Positions 1-7,984 of a stretch of 64,000 nt of DNA are shown piece by piece. Source of the stretch: Verrucomicrobiota bacterium (GTDB taxonomy: Bacteria; Verrucomicrobiota; Verrucomicrobiia; Limisphaerales; UBA1319); NCBI GenBank assembly GCA_022709905.1, contig JAKLHY010000024.1:30621-94620 (forward strand), in the 5' to 3' direction. The position numbers and the translations under genes were made by a program. Each line of letters starts with the position of its first letter. Positions within the stretch are counted from its first letter, which is position 1. Under the pieces are notes generated by a model, which did no database searches, was not told where the DNA came from, and worked only from the letters and a program-made list of their open reading frames with translations.

Positions 1-66
1 TGTTCCTTTTGTTGTTCCTGGGCTCTGGGTTGTTTGGCGCCTTGCCGACGTTGGTTCATCCCACAC

Positions 67-668
67 TTAAGGCAGCGCCCTCACGCGGTAAAAACGTGCC
101 TCACCCCTCAACGGAAGCTGGACCAGGAATCGCCCAGCCGCAGCACCGGTGATTACCGCATCGGACTCAACGATCCATGGGATTGGAGGATTTAGTGTAC
201 CGGTGCTTTCCACGATAAAAGTCGACGGTGCAAACCCAGTGGTCTCAACAACCATCTTCGTGTGACCAGTCTCCACTTGAAGGCTCAGGATCCGCATCTC
301 ACTCTGCCCTCCAGAGTTGCGAATCTTCGCCACAAAAGAATCCGTGCCGTATATACCACCTCCATTGAACGTGGTATCGAATCCACCAGAAATCCAGGTC
401 TGAGATGTGGTTCCGCCGCCTACCAGGATATTGCCCGCAGCATCCACATCAATGCTATTACCCCAGTCTTTAGCGGCTCCTCCCAGATAGGTTGACCAGA
501 TTCGCGCTCCAGTAGGGCTGAACTTCATCACAAACGCATCATAGAGACCGTCCATCGTAGCATCATAACCTCCACGGACCCTGCTGTTGAAACCCGTCTT
601 TCCAGTTACTAGGATGTTGTCTTCACCGTCCACAATGATGCCGCGACCCTCTGTGCGCCATCCAGAAC
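67..668 (-). pseudogene. C-terminal fragment of a secreted beta-propeller (SBBP) repeat protein
   Basis: This is the last ~200 codons of a secreted repeat protein. Two blocks with the SBBP pattern are visible: a G-IIVDGEDNILVTG strand and DAFVMKFSPTGARIW followed by NSIDVDAAGNILVGG. After them comes an Ig-like C-terminal region ending in RFYRVRALP, a tail common on secreted Verrucomicrobiota proteins. A GTG at 633 could start translation. However, the repeat pattern continues upstream of it (GRGII) up to 668, where the frame hits a TGA inside the inverted-repeat element at 669. I therefore read it as a gene cut at its 5' side by that insertion. No signal peptide or first repeats remain. The product was probably extracellular. 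Confidence 0.7.
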
Positions 669-817
669 GGGGTCAGTCAATAGTATATTGCATTTTCTTA
701 ATCTTGCAACGTTGCCATTATGATAAACGCGCCATGAAGACCGGCTCCCACGCTATGTTCGACTACTAATGTATAAACATCAATAATGTCAATACTATGT
801 TACTATTGACTGATCCC
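669..817. mobile_element. 149-bp MITE/REP-like element with 17-bp terminal inverted repeats
   Basis: GGGGTCAGTCAATAGTA (669-685) is repeated inverted at 801-817 with one mismatch. The 115 bp between are AT-rich and encode nothing recognisable. The left end abuts the interrupted beta-propeller gene. Right of it lies the remnant of a REP-associated tyrosine transposase, the kind of enzyme known to move short palindromic elements. No clear target-site duplication was found. Confidence 0.6.
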
Positions 818-842
818 GATACGCGCGATCACTGAATCCCCG

Positions 843-1230
843 GTGCGCCAGGAGCGGCTGGAGAGCCTTTGGAAAGGGGTGGTCGGCGGACTGGTCCTGG
901 GCTCGAAGGAGTTCGCGGCAAAGGTGCTGATGCCCCGGGGTGCCGATACGGACTCATATCCGGGGGTAACATATCGAGCGTTGGAACGGCGTCCGGAGTG
1001 GGCGGCGATGGTCAGAGGCGGTGGAGGCGCACAGGGACTGGGTGCGCGACGGGGTCCTGTACACGGCGGTGCGACACCTGGGTTATCGACTGGTGGAGGT
1101 GTATCGGGGCGTTACAGGACTGAAGTATCCGGCGGCGGCGCAGGCGGTGAAGCGGTTTGGGCGGAGGCTGGCGGATGACGCGGGACGGGAACGATTCGTC
1201 CGGCAATTGCGGCGTGCGCTGGAGAGGTGA
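843..1230 (+). pseudogene. REP-associated tyrosine (Y1) transposase, C-terminal remnant, frameshifted
   Basis: Two frames join into one protein-like sequence. The first (843 to ~1015) reads LESLWKGVVGGLVLGSKEF. The second (1021-1230) reads VRDGVLYTAVRHLGY and AAAQAVKRFGRRLADD. The second part resembles the DnaA-like helix-turn-helix at the C-terminus of REP-associated Y1 transposases in this phylum. The catalytic HUH motif and Tyr are missing and a +1 shift lies near 1015-1021, so it cannot be active. It neighbours the inverted-repeat element at 669-817, which this transposase family could have mobilised. The family assignment comes from remembered family patterns. Confidence 0.6.
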
Positions 1231-1331
1231 CACGCTGGCGCCCGTGGTGCGAGATATGCGCGATGCGGAAACCAGCAAGGGCTCCTGGCCAATGCATTTG
1301 TTGACTATCGTGACCCTATTGTTTTTGCCTG

Positions 1332-2585
1332 CTAATTGCCGTATTTATTCTTGTTCTCATCCCACCATTTCTGCCAATTCGCCTTTTCTTTACCCAGATC
1401 AACACCGGTTATCTTGTACAGAGCGTAACCTCCTGCGTAATACTCACATTTGTACGAGCCTGTTAATCTCCTTTCGGTGACTATTTCGAGTTCGAGTTTA
1501 AGTTCGATATCTGGCATGGGTACGCTTACGCTCTTAGTCATTTCGACAACCCCAGAGGATGAGATATTGACATAATTTCCAGATGTTTTATCGCCTTTTC
1601 CAGGAACATAGTACTGTATTTTATCGACTGGTACGCTTTCATTTATTATCGGAAAAGATTCAAGAATTAGGGGAATTGCTTTCACTGCGCTTGGTCCCAC
1701 GATAGCGAGGGCAGTGGCGGCATATCCTGCCGCAAGACCGCTTACACTCGGTTTCCTTAAGACGCCCATGAGTTCAGTAATTAAGGATGTGTCTGCGCGT
1801 GCCAGAATTCCTAGTGCGGTTGAGGCTTTGCTTCTAACTTCATAATCGCGATCCTCAAAAAGGGATATTATCTGTTTGATCGTTTCTGCTTTGCGAACAA
1901 TACTATTGTTGATCATTGCATCGCATAGGTCGTGGACCGCTTCAATCTTGTCTTCCGCTTTAGTCGATTGTAGAGCAGCGGTTAAAACATTTTCAATTCG
2001 GGTCCATTCTTCCACGGTCAAAGGCTTTGAGCGTTGTTGTATCGACTGAAGCGAATAATCGCGCTCAATTTCCTCGCAGGTCTTATCGCACGCTAATCCG
2101 AATGCAATGCTTATTGCCTCCTCATCCGCCTGATCTGATATCCTGTCTAATCGCTTCACTTCCCCTTGTTGCTGGTACACTTTGACAGTCCTTCCGTCGC
2201 GGTCTTCAAGCTGCATCTCGGCTGCAATAAGATAGATAAAACCGCTGAGCTTTCTCGTAAGTGTTAATTCCAGTAGGCGTGCCCTGAGCACGAAGTCAGA
2301 ATTGCCTTCAATACACTTCATACTCTTGAACGTTCCGCGTTTCCTTAAATAGTTAACCAGGGATTCCTTCAGCTTCTGCGAATCTAGCGCCCAAGGTGTC
2401 GAGCGCCATCCATAATTGTTCTTCACGGGTGCGAATTCAATCCGGCATGAAGCGGGCAACTGAGTCAATGACGTGCGATTTGGATTGGCCGATATATTTA
2501 TGGGTTTCGTAGACGCACACCCGGTTAAAAAGAACGAAAACAATAATAGAAAAGCGGCAGCACATTCATAGCATGCTATTCCCAT
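1332..2585 (-). CDS. Lipoprotein with HEAT-like repeats, function unknown
   Basis: A 417-residue protein starting at ATG 2585. I chose this start because it places a hydrophobic signal directly before the lipobox LTGC/AS. In-frame ATGs further up (2645, 2729) would add a non-hydrophobic extension. The lipobox predicts an outer- or inner-membrane lipoprotein. Residues ~60-180 resemble a small domain seen in other lipoproteins. The middle has HEAT-like helices (DRDYEVRSKASTALGIL), normally used for protein contacts. The C-terminus is rich in Trp and Lys (WQKWWDENK). The gene is AT-rich compared with the chromosome core and lies next to another lipoprotein on the same strand, which suggests acquired DNA. 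No enzymatic motif is seen. Confidence 0.75.
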   Translation of the reverse strand: MGIACYECAAAFLLLFSFFLTGCASTKPINISANPNRTSLTQLPASCRIEFAPVKNNYGWRSTPWALDSQKLKESLVNYLRKRGTFKSMKCIEGNSDFVLRARLLELTLTRKLSGFIYLIAAEMQLEDRDGRTVKVYQQQGEVKRLDRISDQADEEAISIAFGLACDKTCEEIERDYSLQSIQQRSKPLTVEEWTRIENVLTAALQSTKAEDKIEAVHDLCDAMINNSIVRKAETIKQIISLFEDRDYEVRSKASTALGILARADTSLITELMGVLRKPSVSGLAAGYAATALAIVGPSAVKAIPLILESFPIINESVPVDKIQYYVPGKGDKTSGNYVNISSSGVVEMTKSVSVPMPDIELKLELEIVTERRLTGSYKCEYYAGGYALYKITGVDLGKEKANWQKWWDENKNKYGN

Positions 2586-2847
2586 ACTTGAAAGGCATGT
2601 TCTCTGTGTGGGATTATCGCGGTGGAATATGCTGGTATTATTCATAGCATGTTTTGCGGTCGAAATCACGCTGTGATTGTTTATTGGCTTGGCTTTGAGT
2701 CTTCTTTTAAAACTAATATCGGTATGCATTTATTTATCGTGCGGATAATATTACATACCTGCAACTAAGGCTGCCGGGTATTCATTTCGGTTTTGTCTTC
2801 ATTGGTATTGATTTCTTCAGTGAATTCTGTCGTCATTCTTCTCTGAA

Positions 2848-3447
2848 CTACTTGCGGCGAACGACGCTATGGTTCTTCTCATTAACTATAACTGACGAGC
2901 TCACATCCAGCGGAATAATCCGACCAGAATGTGTGAAGTCTTGTACGACTAAATAATACACTTTTCCCGGTTGAGCAGTAACAAAAACCAGCTGATCGTG
3001 AAAGTCCTCGTACGTCCGAGTGTAAAAAATTCCTTCGGGCGTATAATTTACATCAGGATAATATAGGCCCGCAGTTCCTATAATAAACTCGTAATCCCCA
3101 GGCGTGACCTCTATTACGTCATTGGTGATACTGCCGTGGTAATTTTCATATTGCCAGGAATTCGGCCCCACCTCTCTTAAGGTACCGCTGATTCCACGAA
3201 AGTACAGGTTTGGTGCACATGCAATGAAGGCGATGTGGTCGACGGGTTTTTGATCGCCGCTATAGTATTGCTGGGCACTGCTGCGAGGATAACCTGCACT
3301 AGGATCTCGGGTTGTTGGGGCGGTCGACTTGCAGCCAACTGAGATTATAATGATGCAAATGCTCTGCGATGCTATGCTTAGAACTGATAGGAATATGCTT
3401 TTAAGGCTATCACCGCTTAAGGGGAATTGCTTTTGCCTTGGGTTCAC
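2848..3447 (-). CDS. Small lipoprotein, function unknown
   Basis: A 199-residue protein with a long N-terminal segment that becomes hydrophobic (SICIIIISVGC) and ends in a lipobox with Cys near residue 39. It is expected to be exported and lipid-anchored. The start at GTG 3447 is the only one that leaves room for the signal peptide, and no clear ribosome binding site is visible. The mature part is beta-rich, with a pattern GDYEFIIGTAGLYYPDV and a later PGKVYYLVVQDF. That resembles the generic 'value in, limit from above, kept in a Tyr-rich strand' fold of some bacterial lipoproteins, but I do not recognise a family. Like its downstream neighbour it is AT-rich. Confidence 0.65.
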   Translation of the reverse strand: MNPRQKQFPLSGDSLKSIFLSVLSIASQSICIIIISVGCKSTAPTTRDPSAGYPRSSAQQYYSGDQKPVDHIAFIACAPNLYFRGISGTLREVGPNSWQYENYHGSITNDVIEVTPGDYEFIIGTAGLYYPDVNYTPEGIFYTRTYEDFHDQLVFVTAQPGKVYYLVVQDFTHSGRIIPLDVSSSVIVNEKNHSVVRRK

Positions 3448-3581
3448 TTGGAGGAATATTATACCCCTTGCCGGAGGGGCGCAAGCGCGTTATAAGGGTT
3501 TTCTGCAACTCGGGGCAGCTCAGGTTATTCGGTGGACAGTTCTCCGCGCAAGTGGTTGACATCTGGTAGTGGCTTTGAGGG

Positions 3582-4325
3582 TTAATTGTTTTTCATAGGT
3601 GCAAGGGATTCGGCGTGTGGGAAGAGTAGATGCCAACGGTCATTACGATAGAGGGTCTCCAAAGCTAATAGTGCCTCGTCACCGTCCAGACTCCAGAACT
3701 GCCCCCGGCGTTTGAAGCGACATTGGTATTGACGGCAGGTGGATTCAATAGCTCCGGATCCCAGGGGTTCGCCAGCCGTCTTGGCTTGAGCATAATCCAT
3801 CCGGTGCTGATGGTTTTTGACGTATTCAATTTCGCGGCTCAGCATGGTTTTTTGGTTCTCGGTCAAATGCGTCAGGGTCTGTTTCAGGTGCTCGAGCCGG
3901 GACAGGAACTTCACCGCACCATCCGTGCGGTTTTCCAACTGTCGGAACAAGGGCTGGACCCAGGCCCGGGCTTCCGGGGTGCCTTGGCCGTGAAGTTCGT
4001 GAGCGACCTCCCAGAGATGCTCTTTGAGATGCCATAGATCCAGGCGGTGGGTGGCGTATTGGAAGCGATCCTGAGCATAATTCCAAATCCATAGGGCGCC
4101 ATCGGCGATGACCAAAACCTTGTCGGCCTGCAGGCAGGAGTCCGCGTTGCAGGGCCTCGGCATACAACTGCCGATCAAAGGCTTCCAGAGCAAGCCGGGT
4201 CGCTACATAGCCCCGCTCGGTGATGATGGGACGTCCCCCGGCGGTGCAGCCGCGTTGGTCCAACCGAAAACTGGTGCCCACATAAACCCAATGCCAACGG
4301 GAGATTTCCAGCCCCTGCTGGATTC
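3582..4325 (-). pseudogene. ISKra4-like transposase, frameshifted and 5'-truncated
   Basis: Two overlapping minus-strand frames make one transposase. The N-terminal part (4325 to ~4120) reads WHWVYVGTSFRLDQRGC and RPIITERGYVATR. The C-terminal part (~4120-3582) reads VLVIADGALWIWN, LDLWHLKEHLWEVAHEL, GEPLGSGAIESTCRQYQ and FKRRGQFWS. The order of an acidic residue after VIADGA, an LDxWHLxEHL helix and a GSGAIEST block near the end fits ISKra4-type DDE transposases. A shift near 4120 breaks the frame, and the 5' end is cut at ~4325 where the small-gene cassette begins. The element is inactive. No terminal inverted repeats were found. Confidence 0.65.
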
Positions 4326-4328
4326 GTC

Positions 4329-4577
4329 GATTACGAGGTCGGCTTACAATGCCAGGTCAACGGCAAGCGGGGTAAGGCTTGGACCTTAATCATCGCTTAC
4401 GAACCTGATGACACCTACACCGTTTGGCTGGTGGAGGGCCACAGGGAACGGTCGGCCGAATCGATGGTCCTCGCCCGGGTGGAGGACGTTTACTGTGACT
4501 GCCTCCAATCGGTCATTGAATCGGTTTACGATCGGGCCATCGAAGAGCACAACAGCGGCTTCATCCCCTTGTCATGA
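4329..4577 (+). pseudogene. Cassette copy 1, gene 1: 5'-truncated conserved small protein
   Basis: An open frame of 82 codons without a start, reading from the ISKra4 junction to TGA 4577. It contains VNGKRGKAWTLIIAYEPDD, LVEGHRERSAESM and VEDVYCDCLQSVIES. A second, diverged copy at 10330-10569 encodes nearly the same protein. Many of the DNA differences between copies fall in third codon positions, which is good evidence that this was a real, selected gene. The true start was lost when the transposase fragment was joined. Its stop overlaps the ATG of the next gene (ATGA), so the two were translationally coupled. Function is unknown. The acidic/aromatic composition gives no domain clue. Confidence 0.6.
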
Positions 4578-4786
4578 GCCAGTTCACCGTCACCCGTTAC
4601 GGCCACAGCCGGTTCTGGGCGGTGCGTGATTCGGCTGGGGACCTGGTCTGCGTGTGCGTCTACAAGCGAGGCGCAACCGAGGTCGCCCGGCGATTGGCCA
4701 ATCTAGCCTGCGTCAACCAACTCCAAGAAACGTCATCGGCCTACAAACCCCCTCTATGGACGCCAAAGACTTTGGCAACCGATTGA
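4574..4786 (+). CDS. Cassette copy 1, gene 2: small conserved hypothetical protein
   Basis: A 70-residue protein starting at the ATG that overlaps the stop of the preceding frame. The N-terminal half, FTVTRYGHSRFWAVRDSAG followed by LVCVCVYKRGATEVARRL, looks like a compact beta-beta-alpha unit. The last 20 residues overlap the start of the next gene and are less protein-like. In copy 2 only the first ~20 bases of this gene survive (from 10566). I do not recognise the family. Tight coupling on both sides suggests it works with its neighbours, perhaps as part of an integrated plasmid or phage module, but that is inference. Confidence 0.55.
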   Translation: MSQFTVTRYGHSRFWAVRDSAGDLVCVCVYKRGATEVARRLANLACVNQLQETSSAYKPPLWTPKTLATD

Positions 4787-5010
4787 TTGCTCGCCGGTGG
4801 GCGCAGAACGAGGTGGCGGACCTTAAACGGCTGGGAGCCGAATACGTCGCCCGAGACGATAAGCGGCACGAAGCCATTTTTGTCCGCCGCCGACAACGGT
4901 CGGTGATTTTCCAGGATACCCGGACGGGGCATTGGACTGAATATCCGTATCCACAGGTCAATCCCCGGCATTGGGCCTACGACCTGATCCAGGCGGCTTT
5001 AGATCGCTGA
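4756..5010 (+). CDS. Cassette copy 1, gene 3: small basic conserved hypothetical protein
   Basis: An 84-residue basic protein starting at ATG 4756, overlapping gene 2 by 31 bp. It reads FGNRLIARRWAQNEVADL, AIFVRRRQRSVIFQD and GHWTEYPYPQVNPRHWAYD. Arg/Trp-rich with short strands, it could bind nucleic acid, but no named motif is present. Its C-terminal half is repeated in copy 2 (15741-15878) with conservative changes only (for example NPRHWAYDLIQAALDR against SPRHWAYALIRAALDR). This supports real coding and past selection. In copy 2 an IS66 element is inserted in this gene. Confidence 0.6.
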   Translation: MDAKDFGNRLIARRWAQNEVADLKRLGAEYVARDDKRHEAIFVRRRQRSVIFQDTRTGHWTEYPYPQVNPRHWAYDLIQAALDR

Positions 5011-5165
5011 TGCCATCGGCCTTTTCCGGCCCGAGACCGGCCGAGAACCGGTGCGAGGGCTGTCGAACGCCACCGTCGCGGGTGAATAGGCGGTCGCGGA
5101 TCCCGAACAGGCCTAATCCGGGATGTCATGGAATTTCCGCGATTCTCTTGGACACTCTCACCCCA
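5011..5165 (+). other. Conserved non-coding tail of the cassette (copy 1)
   Basis: About 150 bp after gene 3 that are repeated at 15879-16040. They contain near-identical blocks (CCGAGACCGGCCGAGAACCG and GATCCCGAACAGGCCTAATC) but no open frame. The first block can fold on its CCGG/GGCC segments. Conservation of non-coding sequence downstream of a duplicated cassette could mean a structured RNA, a terminator or a recombination site. Confidence 0.45.
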
Positions 5166-5457
5166 TCACCGTAACGAGGCTCATGTTGGGGTGCTGCCGA
5201 TACTGATCGACCAGCGCTTGCTGAAGCTTTGGTTTTAGCGCCGGGTGTTGGCCTCGATCGGAGCGCTCTTTGCGCTGGAGCACCCGGACCGGATCCTTGG
5301 CCTCGTTGCGGGCGGTGTAGTACCAGCGCTCGATCGTCGAGCGACCGAACTGCACCCACTGACCGGAGTGGGGGTGACGCCACTTCTGGGCAGCCAGTTG
5401 ACCGAGTTGGACTTGGATTTCGCCCCGGCCGGGCGGCGCGGCGAGCAACGGTCCCAC
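5158..5457 (-). pseudogene. N-terminal fragment of a helix-turn-helix transposase
   Basis: An open frame of 99 codons. It contains QFGRSTIERWYYTARNE, a Lys/Arg stretch with RKERSDRGQ, and LKPKLQQALVDQYRQHP. This layout (HTH, WYY, then RSDRGQ) is the N-terminal DNA-binding part of an integrase-type DDE transposase. The intact transposase at 6719-7984 has a similar block (LEDWYYAFKKGG...RRSDRGK), but the two are clearly different proteins. The catalytic domain is missing: the frame runs into the cassette tail at ~5165. The same last ~24 bp of this fragment are found at the end of cassette copy 2 (16032-16055), so the truncation happened before the cassette was duplicated. Confidence 0.5.
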
Positions 5458-5477
5458 GTGGTAATGCAGCCACGGTG

Positions 5478-5699
5478 ATGAAAGGGCCGTACAAAAGCGA
5501 CCAGTTGAGCGTGGACCACATCATTCCGCGCGCCGTGGCCCCAGAACTCGACAACGTGATCGCCAACCTGGAACTGATGCCCAGCCGCATGAAGTCGGCC
5601 AAGCGAGACAGGATCGGTTCCCGACAACATGACATGGCCAAGAAGTTGCATCAGGCCGGATTGCTGGGCAGGAAAGGGATGGAGGCCGTGTTGCGGTGA
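5478..5699 (+). pseudogene. HNH endonuclease, C-terminal fragment
   Basis: A 73-codon frame from ATG 5478 reads LSVDHIIPRAVAPELDNVI followed by ANLELMPSRMKSAKRD. The DHIIPR...N..ANLELMP pattern is the HNH nuclease core: metal-binding His after Asp, then the Asn of the second helix. The zinc-ribbon or N-terminal domain that normally precedes it is absent, and the preceding DNA belongs to another fragment on the opposite strand. I therefore treat it as a truncated nuclease gene. Such HNH genes are common in restriction, phage and integrative-element contexts, consistent with the surrounding debris. A short functional protein from 5478 cannot be excluded. Confidence 0.55.
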
Positions 5700-5728
5700 A
5701 ATCGCAGCCGTCTCCATAGGTCGGATTG

Positions 5729-5809
5729 TGCGTCCATTCCCTCCGGGCGACAGCGGCGACGAACGCCCTGGAACACGCGGCGGATATTGCCAAGGTTCAG
5801 GAGAAATAA
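5729..5809 (+). pseudogene. Tyrosine recombinase (XerC/D-like) fragment
   Basis: Only 26 codons, CVHSLRATAATNALEHAAD then IAKVQEK and a stop. They match the conserved HxLR segment and following helix of phage-type tyrosine recombinases, where catalytic His and Arg lie in HSLR. The chain should continue with WLGHANIATT and the catalytic Tyr, but stops right after VQE. A TAG lies just upstream in frame. It is a decayed scrap of an integrase that may once have belonged to the same element as the cassette and HNH gene. Confidence 0.55.
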
Positions 5810-6152
5810 ACCATAGCCTAATTAGCCTACCCTCGCCGAAGAGTAAAAGGCAAAGCCGCTTGTGATTCCCAAAAATAAGCTCATGAAAACAATAAATGCT
5901 GCACTTCAGATCCCGTCACTACCCGGAACCCTTAGGCTCGGAATATCAGATAGACGTGTCGTCATGCTGCAATGATCGCAAAAGAACCGGCATTGATGTA
6001 GCGCTGCGAATTAAAGAGCGAGCGTGAGGCTGGACGGTGGTGAGGAGGGCCGTTGGAGTTGAGACGAGGAGCTCAGAAGAAAGCGGCTTGATGCTGCGTT
6101 AGGATTTTGGAGATCCTCCGCGATCCAATTCCGCGAAGATCAGCTCAAAGGA

Positions 6153-6632
6153 ATGCGTCCTGTCTGTCCCTGGGGTTGTCCGGGGACCGTCCACCGCCAT
6201 GGATACTACGAACGCTACGCCGATCCGGAAGAGACCCAGAAGGAGAGGATTCAGCGTTACCTCTGTCGTCCTTGCGGTCTGAGCTTCTCGGTCCTTCCAC
6301 CTCACCGATTACCCTATCGATCCATTCGCGCTGAACGGCTGCAAGCGGATTTCGACAAGAGGGCGGAGATCCAAACCCAGGGTCTGGATCCTCCGCCCCG
6401 CGTCGTGGAGGCCGGTTGCCTCCAACGAGCGTGGAGTGCCTTGACCAAGCGCGTAACCCCCCTCAAAGACGCCTTCGGACAACTGGTTTCAAGCACGGTT
6501 TCCGACGGTGCCTCACTCTGGGCAAGCTTGCGTCAGTCATTCGACTCGGTGGCAAAGATGCTCTGTTTTCTTTCCGAGCACCACCGTATTTCGCTCTTGG
6601 GCAACCACCGATGCCTGCAACCGCCTGGCTGA
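6153..6632 (+). CDS. DUF6431-like zinc-ribbon protein of the transposon
   Basis: A 159-residue protein at the left end of the transposon, starting at ATG 6153. Two Cys pairs (CPWGC at residues 5-9 and CRPC near 38-41), with VHRHGYY between and LSFSVLPPHRLPYRS after, form a zinc ribbon of the kind I recall as DUF6431, often found beside transposases. The last 90 residues have no recognised domain. The gene lies within the element, 86 bp before the transposase and on the same strand, so a role in DNA binding or transposition control is likely. It could also be the remnant of a target-selection protein. Confidence 0.6.
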   Translation: MRPVCPWGCPGTVHRHGYYERYADPEETQKERIQRYLCRPCGLSFSVLPPHRLPYRSIRAERLQADFDKRAEIQTQGLDPPPRVVEAGCLQRAWSALTKRVTPLKDAFGQLVSSTVSDGASLWASLRQSFDSVAKMLCFLSEHHRISLLGNHRCLQPPG

Positions 6633-6718
6633 ATGTTACGTTGGACCGCAGGGGGTTATCCGTCCCACACAACGGTGTTTTTGGAAGAGGGGCGACGGCG
6701 TGAAAGGCTCCGTGGCGC

Positions 6719-7984
6719 ATGAAAAACACCTCTACATCGGTTCACGAGGCCATCGCCCTGCGGCGGTTGAGCCTGGTTCAACAAATTATCGAGCTGATTC
6801 AGCAGCATTGGCCCTTATCGGCCGCGCTGGAACAGGTGGCCTCTGCTCATCCCCTGCCTGGGGACGCCGACGCTCCCCCTCAGTTCGTGGCCCAACGCAC
6901 CCTCGAAGATTGGTATTACGCCTTCAAGAAGGGCGGTTTCGAGGGCTTAAAACCCAAACGGCGGTCCGATCGGGGCAAACCGCGCCGTCTCTCCGCCGCC
7001 CAACAGCAGTGGATCCTGGAACGGGTTCGTTCCTTTCCCGGGGTGCCCGTCAAATTGCTCTACCGGCAATGGAAACAAGCCGATGCCACCCTGCCGGCTC
7101 TCTCGGCGATCTATCGCTGGCTGGAACAGAACGATCTGGATGCCCAGGGCCGCCGCTACCTTTTGCGCCAGAACATTCCCGGTCCCACCAAGGCTTTCGA
7201 AGCCCCCGGCGTTAACGATCTCTGGATCGTAGACTTCTCTCCCGGTCCTTTCCTGGCGCTGCACCCCAAGGCGGTGGCCACTCACCTGTGCGTGATCATC
7301 GATGATCACTCTCGATTAATCCCGTATGCGTCCTACGCACGAGCGGCCGACACCCAGGCGCTTTTGGGTTGCCTCAAAGAGGCTTTGCGGCGCAGGGGGT
7401 TGCCCAGAAAGTTGTATGCTGACAATGGGGGACCCTTCGTCAACAACCACCTCAAGATCGTCTGCGCCAACCTGGGCATCCGGCTCATCCATTCCAAGCC
7501 TGGAAAACCATGGAGCCGTGGTAAGGTGGAGCGGGTTTTCCGGACCTTGCAGCAGGATTTTGAAGCCGGCTTGCGTTTGCCCGGCCAAGGGGTTGGGTCT
7601 TTGGAGGAACTTAACGGCAAACTCGCCCGTTGGCTGCAGGAGGTCTATCACCCTCGCCATCACGATGGCATCGGCGAAAGTCCTCAGGATCGTTTCGCCC
7701 GAGCTTTGCCGCTTCTGCGTCCCTTGGATCCCCAACTGGACCTGGATCAGCTCTGCTACACCCGCATCGACCGAGTCGTGCGCAAAGACGGGACCGTACG
7801 CATCGACAACGACCTCTACGAAGTGAATCTCGCTTTGCGCGGGCTCAAGATTCAGTTGGAATTGGATCCCTGGGTCATGAACCCGATCCTGGTCCGCTAT
7901 AAGGGGCAAGACTTCGGAGCCGCCCGCAAGGTCGATCGCCATCTCAACAGCCAGATCCAGGGAGGCAGGTCCAGCCATGAATGA
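6719..7984 (+). CDS. TnsB/TniA-like DDE transposase
   Basis: A 421-residue integrase-fold transposase that cuts and joins the transposon ends. The N-terminus (1-155) holds two helix-turn-helix-like segments. The RNase H core follows with D172 (DLWIVDFS), D235 (YADNGGPF) and E271 (GKVERVFRTLQ), an exact D-D-35-E arrangement. Residues ~345-410 (VVRKDGTVRIDNDLYEV and LVRYKGQDFGAARKVD) form a beta-barrel as in Mu/TnsB C-terminal domains, the part that usually contacts the ATPase. The gene overlaps the ATPase start by 8 bp, so both are co-translated. No frameshift or missing residue is seen. IS481-type transposases share the core but lack a coupled ATPase. Confidence 0.85.
   Translation: MKNTSTSVHEAIALRRLSLVQQIIELIQQHWPLSAALEQVASAHPLPGDADAPPQFVAQRTLEDWYYAFKKGGFEGLKPKRRSDRGKPRRLSAAQQQWILERVRSFPGVPVKLLYRQWKQADATLPALSAIYRWLEQNDLDAQGRRYLLRQNIPGPTKAFEAPGVNDLWIVDFSPGPFLALHPKAVATHLCVIIDDHSRLIPYASYARAADTQALLGCLKEALRRRGLPRKLYADNGGPFVNNHLKIVCANLGIRLIHSKPGKPWSRGKVERVFRTLQQDFEAGLRLPGQGVGSLEELNGKLARWLQEVYHPRHHDGIGESPQDRFARALPLLRPLDPQLDLDQLCYTRIDRVVRKDGTVRIDNDLYEVNLALRGLKIQLELDPWVMNPILVRYKGQDFGAARKVDRHLNSQIQGGRSSHE

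Noticed and set aside
843..1230. Functional small DNA-binding protein
   Set aside because: Frameshifted and lacking the catalytic domain; better explained as a transposase relic.
6508..7215. 235-codon frame overlapping the zinc-ribbon gene and the transposase
   Set aside because: Composition is shadow-like, and the transposase frame has all catalytic residues.
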